NCBI GenBank assembly: GCA_026706505.1
Contig: JAPOYQ010000136.1
Location: 1 to 5,192 of the forward strand
Direction of reading: 5' to 3'
DNA: 5,192 bases
Origin: Gemmatimonadota bacterium
GTDB taxonomy: Bacteria; Latescibacterota; UBA2968; UBA8231
Shown here: piece by piece, positions 1 to 5,192 of the stretch
Numbering within the stretch: position 1 is the stretch's first letter
Layout of the letters: the number at the start of each line of letters is the position of its first letter
The notes under the pieces: model-generated
Seen by the model: the letters and a program-made list of their open reading frames with translations, nothing else
The model's database searches: none
What the model was told of the DNA's origin: nothing
Program-made: the position numbers and the translations under genes

Positions 1-130
1 CGCGGGAACGCGATTCGCCGAAGGTGGAAGTCAGGGCCGGTGCAAGGCCCAGTGGCCAGATGAGGCCCCCTTCTTCTGCGTTGGCCGGCAGCCACAAAGC
101 CACCGCCAATAAGAGTGTCCATTTAATCAC
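1..130 (-). CDS. Secreted M23-family peptidase, N-terminal fragment (gene runs off the left edge)
   Basis: Reading the minus strand from a GTG at 130-128 gives 43 codons open to the window edge. The first residues (MIKWTLLLAVALWLPANA) form a clean Sec signal peptide: a Lys at position 3, a hydrophobic core, and a probable signal peptidase I cut after Ala-Asn-Ala near residue 18. The mature start contains the segment WPLGLAPALTSTFGESRSR. It resembles the stretch just before the first zinc-binding His in exported M23 (LytM-like) endopeptidases, where the pattern is roughly P-L-x-x-x-x-x-x-S-T-F-G-E-x-R. Family members cut peptide cross-links of peptidoglycan, or regulate such cutting, in the periplasm. 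The start is supported by a GAGGA Shine-Dalgarno five bases upstream and by the 8-base overlap with the upstream phosphoesterase gene. The catalytic domain lies outside the window, so activity cannot be judged. The signal peptide is near certain; the M23 assignment rests on this short motif. Confidence 0.72.
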   Translation of the reverse strand, partial: MIKWTLLLAVALWLPANAEEGGLIWPLGLAPALTSTFGESRSR

Positions 131-797
131 AGTCGTCCTCGTATGTATGCAGGGCTATGCGGTCCGGGGCCACTTCGAGAAAGTGGAGGGGTTTTTCAGT
201 CCAAGCACCGGTGTTGAAGTAGCACCGGCCCTGCCGCTCAATCGCCATGGCCGCGTGTGTGTGCCCGCAGACCACGGCTTCAACCCCCTCCTGCTGCGCC
301 ACGCGCAAGGCGTTGCGCGCTACGTGCTCGTTGAGCACCCGGTAAAGCAAAGGCCATTTTTTAGCGTATTCGGCCACGTGGGCATCGCGCCCGCCGAGCC
401 AGATGCGGCAACGGTGCAAGCGGCGGAAAACCCACTTAAACGCTGAGTGCCGAGGCATCAGCCGGTCGAGCCGATGGCCGTGGACTACGAGCAGCCGTTG
501 GTCGAGCCGCCAGCTATCGACAAAGCGAATCTGCCCCGGATCAGCTAGCTTGAACTCGGCATCGCGATTGCCGTACACCCAAATTACGGGCCGGGATTGA
601 GACTCGCGCACGAGGCGCTTCAGCACGGCCCGGTGAGCAGCGGGCAGGGCTTGGCCCGGCCGATCTATGACGTCGCCGTTGAGCACGAGCGGCACCCCTT
701 CGGGCAAAGCATCTAACCAAGACAAAAAGTGGCGATGGTAAAAGTAAGCCGATCCGAGGTGCAGATCGCTGACGACAAAGCAGCGTGCGACGCCCAT
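123..797 (-). CDS. LpxH-like metallophosphoesterase (UDP-2,3-diacylglucosamine diphosphatase family)
   Basis: A 224-residue calcineurin-like phosphoesterase with the full metal-site set in order: DLHLG (Asp11, His13), GDVIDR (Asp42), GNRD (Asn77, Asp79), HGH (His106, His108) and CGHTH (His179, His181), then NTGAWTE near 195-201. GNRD rather than GNHD, and the C-terminal N-T-G-x-W motif, are typical of the LpxH-type branch. In that branch the enzyme hydrolyses UDP-2,3-diacylglucosamine to lipid X and UMP at the inner face of the inner membrane during lipid A synthesis. The length fits the family (about 220-260). The true substrate is inferred; related cytosolic phosphoesterases look similar. 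An in-frame ATG at 851 would add 18 residues with no domain match and would overlap the divergent gene's leader, so the ATG at 797 is preferred. It is preceded by AAGGGG at rather short spacing. The gene overlaps the M23-type peptidase gene downstream by 8 bases, suggesting a shared envelope-related transcript. Confidence 0.85.
   Translation of the reverse strand: MGVARCFVVSDLHLGSAYFYHRHFLSWLDALPEGVPLVLNGDVIDRPGQALPAAHRAVLKRLVRESQSRPVIWVYGNRDAEFKLADPGQIRFVDSWRLDQRLLVVHGHRLDRLMPRHSAFKWVFRRLHRCRIWLGGRDAHVAEYAKKWPLLYRVLNEHVARNALRVAQQEGVEAVVCGHTHAAMAIERQGRCYFNTGAWTEKPLHFLEVAPDRIALHTYEDDCD
136..140 (-). promoter_or_regulatory. Ribosome binding site of the M23-type peptidase gene
   Basis: On the minus strand GAGGA sits five bases before the GTG at 130. 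It lies inside the last codons of the phosphoesterase gene. It decides the GTG start and suggests that ribosomes finishing the upstream gene (stop at 125-123) reinitiate here. Confidence 0.65.
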
Positions 798-866
798 GCC
801 CCTTGCTGTATAGGTTATATTATTGAATAATTGCAAAAAATGTTCAATCAATACACTGGAGGATAC
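798..866. promoter_or_regulatory. AT-rich divergent intergenic region with putative promoters
   Basis: These 69 bases separate two divergent starts and are far more AT-rich than the flanking coding DNA, especially 809-856. On the plus strand a weak pair is visible: TTGCTG (803-808), 17 bases, AATAAT (826-831). On the minus strand a candidate is TTGCAA (836-831), 18 bases, TATACA (812-807); this would start transcription only a few bases before the ATG at 797. Both directions need a promoter here by layout, but the individual boxes are weak matches and remain guesses. No operator-like palindrome stands out. Confidence 0.4.
858..863 (+). promoter_or_regulatory. Ribosome binding site of the modular propeller protein gene
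   Basis: GGAGGA lies three bases before the ATG at 867. It is the strongest Shine-Dalgarno in the region. It selects this start over the in-frame TTG at 831, which would put 12 non-signal-like residues ahead of an otherwise good signal sequence. Confidence 0.75.
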
Positions 867-3080
867 ATGGTCAAGTACGCGCTAAGTATGGCACTGATTT
901 TACTGCTTGGAACCTGCGGAGATCGGGGGGCTGGGCCAAAGACGGGGCGTATCGCGCTGGATGTGCAAGATCCGGCTCCGCCGAATGAAACGAGTGGGAC
1001 GGAGGTACAGGGAGTGGACCGGATGGTGGTGACAGTGTTGCAAAATGAGACGGTGGTGACGAGCGAGGACTTGCGCTATGAGGGGGGCGTTTGGCTTGGC
1101 GAACTGACTGTATCCACGGGGTCGTATTCGGTAGTAGTGGAAGCGTATAAGGGGGCCATCGTAAAGTGGCGAGGCAGTGCGTTGGTGCTAGTGCAGGGGG
1201 GCGAGAGTAATCGGGTGGTCATCGCGCTGACTTCAACCAATCAAGTACCGGTGTTGGCGGATATTGGCGACCAGACTGTCGCCGAAGGCCGTACTCTGAC
1301 GGTACTGTTAGTCGGTAGCGATGCAGACGGAGATGCGCTGACCTATGCGGTTGAAGGAGCACCAGAGGGTTCGTCGTTGTCGGGATCGACTTTTACATGG
1401 GAACCGTCCCACACTCAAGCGGGGGAGTACTCGGTCATCTTTACGGTCGCTGATGAACACGGCGGCGTTGCACGGGAAACGATTATCATCACCGTCGGCG
1501 AGACCAATCAAGCACCGACACTGGAGGCCATTGGCGACCAGACCGTCGCCGAGGGTAGCCTATTGACGATACCGTTGGTCGGCACTGATGAGGACGGGGA
1601 TGCGTTGACCTATTCCGTCGAAGGACCGCCAGCAGGTGCAACCCTATCAGGATCAACCTTTATATGGGAACCGTCCCACACTCAAGAAGGGGAGTACTCG
1701 GTCACCTTTACGGTCGCCGATGAGCACGGCGGGGTTGCCCGGGAAATAATCATCATCACTGTAGACGAGACCAATCAAGCACCAGAGTTAGCCGACGTGG
1801 GAAATCAGAACGCTGACATAGACAAGGTGCTGACGATCATCTTGGAAGGCAGCGATGCGGATGGGGATAAATTGACCTATTCCGTCGAAGGAGAGCCAAC
1901 CGGAGCCTCCCTTGCAGAGCAGACCTTTAGCTGGACGCCGTCCTATTCTCAGTCGGGGGAGTACGAGGTCACCTTTACAGTAGAAGACGGTCGTGGTGGC
2001 ATTGACCGGGAGACCATCACCATTACTGTCAAGAATACCAACCGAGAGCCGGAATTGGCGGCCATTGGCGATCAGACCGTCGCCGGAGGCCACACATTGA
2101 CGATCACCTTAGCCGGGAATGATGCTGATGGGGATGTTTTGATTTATACGGTTGAGAATAATCCGTCGGGATCGTCGCTATCGGGAGCAACCTTTAGGTG
2201 GCAACCCTCGGACCCAGAGGAGGGAATGTATCAGGTGACGTTTAGGGTGGAGGATGAACTCGGGGGACAAGCGGTAGAAACGATTGTGATTACAGTGAAA
2301 TCTCGCCTACGCCGCCTGACCAATCACGATGCTTGGGACGCGTTCCCTTCTTGGTCTCCTGACGGCACCCAGATCGCCTTCCAATCCAGCCGCGATGGCA
2401 ATTGGGAGATTTACGTAATGGACGCCGACGGCAAGAACTTACGCCGCCTGACCAATTACGATGATTCGGACGTGTCCCCTTCTTGGTCTCCTGACGGCAC
2501 CCAGATCGCCTTCAGCTCCCACCGCGATGGCAATTGGAACATCTACGTGATGGATGCCGACGGTAGTAACCTGCGTTGGCTTACCAGAGGCGTGTCCCCT
2601 TCTTGGTCTCCTGACGGCACCCAGATCGCCTTCCAATCCAACCGCGATGGCAATTGGAACATCTACGTGGTGTATATCGACGGTAGTAACCCGCGTCAGC
2701 TTACTAGCTACAACGGCAGGTCCCCTTCTTGGTCTCCTGACGGCACCCAGATCGCCTTCCATGCCAGCCGCGATGGCAATGACGAGATTTACGTGATGGA
2801 TGCCGACGGCAAGAACGCACGCCTATTAACTAGGCTCTTCTCCACTGACGCGTTCCCTTCTTGGTCTCCTGACGGCACCCAGATCGCCTTCCAATCCACC
2901 CGCGATGGGGATGAAGATATTTACGTGATGGATGCCGACGGCAGTAACCCGCGTCGGCTTACTAGCTACAATGGCAGTGACAGGTCCCCTTCTTGGTCTC
3001 CTGATGGCACCCAGATCGCCTTTGAATCCAACCGCGATGGCAATGACGAGATTTACGTGTTAGACCTTCAGAGGGAATAA
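867..3080 (+). CDS. Exported modular protein: signal (probable lipoprotein), four cadherin-like repeats, six-bladed TolB/PD40 propeller
   Basis: 737 residues. Residues 1-17 (MVKYALSMALILLLGTC) form a signal sequence ending in Cys17. The -3 to +1 residues are L-G-T-C, an imperfect lipobox (Thr at -1), so lipidation is likely but not certain; Gly at +2 would be compatible with outer-membrane sorting. Residues about 25-122 look like a beta-rich Ig-like region ending in a VVIALT strand. Residues 125-480 hold four 89-residue cadherin/dystroglycan-type repeats, each with an N-x-x-P start and a D-x-D-G-D-x-L-x-Y motif suited to calcium binding (DADGD, DEDGD, DADGD, DADGD). Residues 481-737 hold six PD40/WD40-like blades with the core PSWSPDGTQIAF, followed by R-D-G-[N/D]-x-x-I-Y-V. 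Such propellers occur in TolB and in many secreted or surface proteins, where they bind proteins or ligands. I infer a cell-surface or periplasmic binding or scaffold role; no catalytic residues are recognised. The gene may be co-transcribed with the methyltransferase 53 bases downstream, since no terminator is visible between them. Confidence 0.85.
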   Translation: MVKYALSMALILLLGTCGDRGAGPKTGRIALDVQDPAPPNETSGTEVQGVDRMVVTVLQNETVVTSEDLRYEGGVWLGELTVSTGSYSVVVEAYKGAIVKWRGSALVLVQGGESNRVVIALTSTNQVPVLADIGDQTVAEGRTLTVLLVGSDADGDALTYAVEGAPEGSSLSGSTFTWEPSHTQAGEYSVIFTVADEHGGVARETIIITVGETNQAPTLEAIGDQTVAEGSLLTIPLVGTDEDGDALTYSVEGPPAGATLSGSTFIWEPSHTQEGEYSVTFTVADEHGGVAREIIIITVDETNQAPELADVGNQNADIDKVLTIILEGSDADGDKLTYSVEGEPTGASLAEQTFSWTPSYSQSGEYEVTFTVEDGRGGIDRETITITVKNTNREPELAAIGDQTVAGGHTLTITLAGNDADGDVLIYTVENNPSGSSLSGATFRWQPSDPEEGMYQVTFRVEDELGGQAVETIVITVKSRLRRLTNHDAWDAFPSWSPDGTQIAFQSSRDGNWEIYVMDADGKNLRRLTNYDDSDVSPSWSPDGTQIAFSSHRDGNWNIYVMDADGSNLRWLTRGVSPSWSPDGTQIAFQSNRDGNWNIYVVYIDGSNPRQLTSYNGRSPSWSPDGTQIAFHASRDGNDEIYVMDADGKNARLLTRLFSTDAFPSWSPDGTQIAFQSTRDGDEDIYVMDADGSNPRRLTSYNGSDRSPSWSPDGTQIAFESNRDGNDEIYVLDLQRE
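1239..2306 (+). repeat. Four in-register 267-base repeats encoding cadherin-like domains
   Basis: Units begin at 1239, 1506, 1773 and 2040, each exactly 267 bases (89 codons), and the propeller begins at 2307. Units 1 and 2 are closest: for example GAACCGTCCCACACTCAAG occurs at 1401-1419 and again exactly 267 bases later. Units 3 and 4 are more diverged in sequence but keep the length. Unit 4 has DADGDVLIY, where the others have LTY after the acidic motif. Tandem duplication without length change, with the 1/2 pair youngest, explains the pattern. Confidence 0.9.
2307..3077 (+). repeat. Six tandem PD40 blade repeats (120-132 bases each)
   Basis: Blades begin at 2307, 2439, 2571, 2691, 2817 and 2949, giving unit lengths of 132, 132, 120, 126, 132 and a final 129 before the stop. 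Each encodes a turn ending in LT, a variable linker, the core PSWSPDGTQIAF, then R-D-G-[N/D]-x-x-I-Y-V and usually a D-A-D-G-[K/S]-N turn. A 37-base DNA segment around the core (first copy 2345-2381) is identical in blades 1-5; blade 6 (from 2987) has one internal C-to-T change plus a change at the last base. Length and residue changes are concentrated in the linker between LT and PSW, and in the turn after the core. Blade 3 has YIDGSN in place of DADG. Confidence 0.92.
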
Positions 3081-3133
3081 GAAGAACAAAGAAGGGCAAT
3101 AAAGTAGTGTCTTAGGGCGCGGATTTGGACTTT

Positions 3134-4600
3134 ATGAGAGAAGAACAAACGGGGACCCCACCTGTGCGCAAAGCGTACGACCCGGATAAATTACAGGCCC
3201 TGCTCCAGTACATCGGCCGCCTGCTGCCCAACGACCAAGAGCGCGCGGCCTTTTATCAGTGCTCGCATACGCCTCCCCCAGCTTCGCTGCGCTTGAACGC
3301 ACTCCAAGCCCAAGCGCAACACGTCCGGCCCTCGCTGCACCAACGCGGCCAAAACGTGCCTTGGTGCAGCGAGGGCTTCACACTGGAAAGCGACACAAGC
3401 CTCGGCCAAACCATTGAACACGCTATGGGCGCGTATTACGTCCAAGCCAAGGCCCCCATGCTGGCCGTCGAAGTACTGGCCCCTCAGCCCGGCGAGCGCG
3501 TCCTCGACCTGTGCGCCGCCCCGGGCGGCAAGGCCACCCAGATTGCCGCGCGCATGCAAAACAGCGGTCTGCTGGTGGCCAATGAACCCCAGCGCAAGCG
3601 CATGCCCGCTCTCGTAGGCAATTTGGAGCGCTGTGGGGTGGCCAATCACGTCTTGACCCAAGCCCCAGGGACCATGCTGACGCGCTATTTCCCCAACTTT
3701 TTCGACCGCATCCTCGTCGATGCACCGTGCTCAGGCGACGGCATCGTGCGCAAAGACCAGAACATGCTCACCTATTGGTCACCGCAAGACGCCCAGCACC
3801 TCGCGCAGCAACAGAAGGGCCTCTTGCGCGCTGCCTACCAGATGCTGCGCCCCGGCGGCACCTTGGTGTACTCGACGTGCTCGCTCTCGCTGGAGGAAAA
3901 CGAAGAAGTGCTCCTCGGGCTGTTGCGCCGCTATAAGGAAGACGTCGCGATCCTCCCCATCGCGGAGTTCGAAGGACCGCCGCTGCCGGATGCGCTGGCC
4001 GCCCAATTCCCAGCCGAGTTCGCCCGCTGCGTCCGCGTCTGGCCCCACCATCACGACACCGAAGGCGCTTTTGTCGCTCGCCTCTCCAAACGCTCTCCGA
4101 CACCAAGCCTCGGCGACGCCCCTCTCTGGGACACTGCAACGACCGAGCCTACCGCCGCCGAGGCCCGGCGCGCCATCAAAGATCGGTGGAGTGGCACCCT
4201 GCCCTGCCCCTCGGACCAGATATTCACCCTCAGCAAGCGCCACCTGTGCCGACAGCCGGCGCTCGGCCCAGCCATCCAAGAGCATTTGCCCTACTTCGTC
4301 CGCGGCGGCATGAAGGTGGCCCGCCTCCACAAGGGATATCACTACCTGTCCCAGCAAACCGTCGCTCTGTGGGGGCATCTCATGCAGGGGCCCAGCGTCG
4401 AGTTGAACTGGCCCCAACTACAGGATCTGTTCGAGGGACGTCCACTCTACTGCGACCCGCCCACGGGCCTCAAAGGCGAAATTTTCTGCCGCTTTGGACC
4501 GTGGACCGTCTGTCGCGCCATCGCCAAAGAGGAAGGCCGTCGGATCGAAGGCATGCTGCCGCGCGCGTTGTTCCGCGCCCAGCTAACGTCGCTGATGTAG
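3134..4600 (+). CDS. rsmF: RsmF/NSUN-type RNA (cytosine-5) methyltransferase
   Basis: 488 residues from the ATG at 3134; an in-frame TTG at 3125 would add three residues, and neither start has a strong Shine-Dalgarno. The class I SAM methyltransferase core is complete: motif I VLDLCAAPGGK with Asp125 and the glycines at 131-132, motif II NEPQRKR, motif IV DRILVDAPCSGDG with Cys199, and motif VI STCSL with Cys249. The two cysteines match the paired catalytic cysteines of the NOL1/NOP2/Sun family: the TC cysteine attacks C6 of the target cytosine, and the PC cysteine aids release. A C-terminal extension from about residue 355 (S-D-Q-I-F, L-P-Y-F-V-R-G-G, and a GLKGEIFCRFGPW segment) matches the RsmF/YebU architecture with an RNA-binding PUA-like end; E. 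coli RsmF, of similar length, methylates C1407 of 16S rRNA. The family is secure. The exact target nucleotide is inferred and could differ. The stop lies two bases from the convergent ubiX stop. Confidence 0.9.
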   Translation: MREEQTGTPPVRKAYDPDKLQALLQYIGRLLPNDQERAAFYQCSHTPPPASLRLNALQAQAQHVRPSLHQRGQNVPWCSEGFTLESDTSLGQTIEHAMGAYYVQAKAPMLAVEVLAPQPGERVLDLCAAPGGKATQIAARMQNSGLLVANEPQRKRMPALVGNLERCGVANHVLTQAPGTMLTRYFPNFFDRILVDAPCSGDGIVRKDQNMLTYWSPQDAQHLAQQQKGLLRAAYQMLRPGGTLVYSTCSLSLEENEEVLLGLLRRYKEDVAILPIAEFEGPPLPDALAAQFPAEFARCVRVWPHHHDTEGAFVARLSKRSPTPSLGDAPLWDTATTEPTAAEARRAIKDRWSGTLPCPSDQIFTLSKRHLCRQPALGPAIQEHLPYFVRGGMKVARLHKGYHYLSQQTVALWGHLMQGPSVELNWPQLQDLFEGRPLYCDPPTGLKGEIFCRFGPWTVCRAIAKEEGRRIEGMLPRALFRAQLTSLM

Positions 4601-4602
4601 GA

Positions 4603-5192
4603 TTACTTTTTCCCTTCCGGCCCCTGCCAGGGCGGGAAGAGCTGGTGTTCAATTCGCAGCATGTTGCAGATGCGGCCAGCGATAAAATCGCCCAAATCGT
4701 CAAAGGTCTGCGGCTTTTGGTAGAAGGCCGGCATGGCCGGTAAAATGATGGCCCCGGCTTCGGCCGCTGCCGTCATATTGCGCAGTTGAATCAGGTTGAG
4801 CGGGGTCTCGCGCACCACCAGCACTAGCGGTCGCCGCTCCTTGAGGCTGACATCGGCCGCTCGCTCAATCAGGCTCGCAGACGCCCCGCGAGCGATGCCC
4901 GACAGCGTCTTAACCGAACAAGGCACCACCACCATACCGTCAATGGATACCGAACCACTGGCGATGGGAGCCGCTAGGTCGCTGGCATTGTACTCGCGCA
5001 ATTCGCCAGCTTGTGTCTCCTCCCCGTAGCACCGCGTTATAAACGCGCGCAAGCTCTCCTTGTCAGGGCGGAAACCCAACTCTTCGACGAGCAGGTAGCG
5101 CCCGTATTTGGACAGAACCAGATGCACTTGGTGCCCACCGATCAGCAGGGCGCGCAGCAGGCGGCCCGCGTAGAGTGCGCCACTGGCCCCGG
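4603..5192 (-). CDS. ubiX: Flavin prenyltransferase UbiX (N-terminus cut by the window edge)
   Basis: The minus-strand frame is open from the right edge (first full codon at 5190) to TAA at 4605-4603, giving 195 residues. It begins at the flavin-binding GASGALYA motif, which normally sits about 6-12 residues from the start, so only the extreme N-terminus is missing. The GTG at 5127 is therefore not the true start. Further family signatures are a VVVPCSVKTLSGIA segment (SVKTLSGIA at fragment residues 92-100), ADVSLKERRPL (near 112), RETPLN (127-132) and P-A-M-P-A-F-Y (151-157), then a Trp near the C-terminus. UbiX joins dimethylallyl phosphate to FMN to make prenyl-FMN, the cofactor of UbiD-type decarboxylases used in ubiquinone synthesis and other aromatic acid decarboxylations. 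No ubiD is in view; a partner may lie off the right edge or elsewhere. All recognisable motif residues are intact. Confidence 0.95.
   Translation of the reverse strand, partial: GASGALYAGRLLRALLIGGHQVHLVLSKYGRYLLVEELGFRPDKESLRAFITRCYGEETQAGELREYNASDLAAPIASGSVSIDGMVVVPCSVKTLSGIARGASASLIERAADVSLKERRPLVLVVRETPLNLIQLRNMTAAAEAGAIILPAMPAFYQKPQTFDDLGDFIAGRICNMLRIEHQLFPPWQGPEGKK

Noticed and set aside
24..446. Plus-strand open frame of 140 codons at the left edge
   Set aside because: It lies antisense to the LpxH-like gene and the M23-type peptidase start, both of which have clear motifs and ribosome binding sites.
2439..2762. Minus-strand reading frame with an internally repeated protein (GDLGAVRRPRRG units)
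   Set aside because: It is the antisense shadow of the PD40 blades; its repeats mirror the duplicated sense-strand DNA, and it has no start signal of its own.
2307..3077. Regularly spaced identical DNA segments, considered as a CRISPR-like or regulatory array
   Set aside because: The repeats are in frame, encode the conserved PD40 core, and the intervening DNA also encodes blade sequence; this is a coding repeat.
3779..4417. Long minus-strand open frame of 212 codons inside the methyltransferase gene
   Set aside because: Long antisense frames are expected in GC-rich coding DNA. The sense strand encodes a complete family with catalytic motifs, and the antisense product resembles nothing I recognise.
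4614..4639. Imperfect inverted repeat (CTTCC ... CCCTGCCAGGG ... GGAAG) beside the convergent stops, considered as a terminator
   Set aside because: It lies within the ubiX coding end, its stem is interrupted, and no T-run follows it on either strand; the T-run at 4607-4611 precedes it on the plus strand.
4603..5127. ubiX beginning at the GTG at 5127
   Set aside because: The frame continues upstream with the essential GASG flavin-binding motif, so the gene extends past the right edge of the window.

Overview
The window suggests a Gram-negative-type bacterium with a GC-rich genome. It encodes an LpxH-like lipid A phosphohydrolase homologue, an exported protein with a probable lipoprotein signal, and UbiX. 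The modular PD40/cadherin-like exported protein is of a kind common in large-genome environmental or candidate phyla, but nothing here fixes the phylum. I see no phage, transposon, CRISPR array, tRNA or rRNA gene.

Layout: (i) 1-797, minus strand: an LpxH-like metallophosphoesterase (797 to 123) followed by the truncated 5' end of a secreted M23-type peptidase gene (130 to beyond the left edge). The two overlap by 8 bases and are probably translationally coupled. (ii) 798-866: a short AT-rich divergent intergenic region that should hold promoters for both directions. (iii) 867-3080, plus strand: a 737-residue exported modular protein made of a signal sequence, an Ig-like N-terminal region, four cadherin-like repeats in exact 267-base register, and a C-terminal six-bladed TolB/PD40-type propeller. 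(iv) 3134-4600, plus strand: an RsmF/NSUN-type RNA m5C methyltransferase. (v) 4603-5192, minus strand: flavin prenyltransferase UbiX, missing only its extreme N-terminus. It converges on the methyltransferase with a 2-base gap.

Functionally this is a mix of envelope genes (lipid A-type phosphatase, M23 peptidase, surface propeller protein) and housekeeping genes (rRNA modification, prenyl-FMN synthesis). The most distinctive item is the modular protein. Its units are regular at the DNA level: a 37-base segment is identical in five of six propeller blades. Its strand composition also changes sharply from G-rich (N-terminal part) to C-rich (propeller), pointing to assembly by domain accretion and recent internal duplication. 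I found no convincing new multi-gene system.
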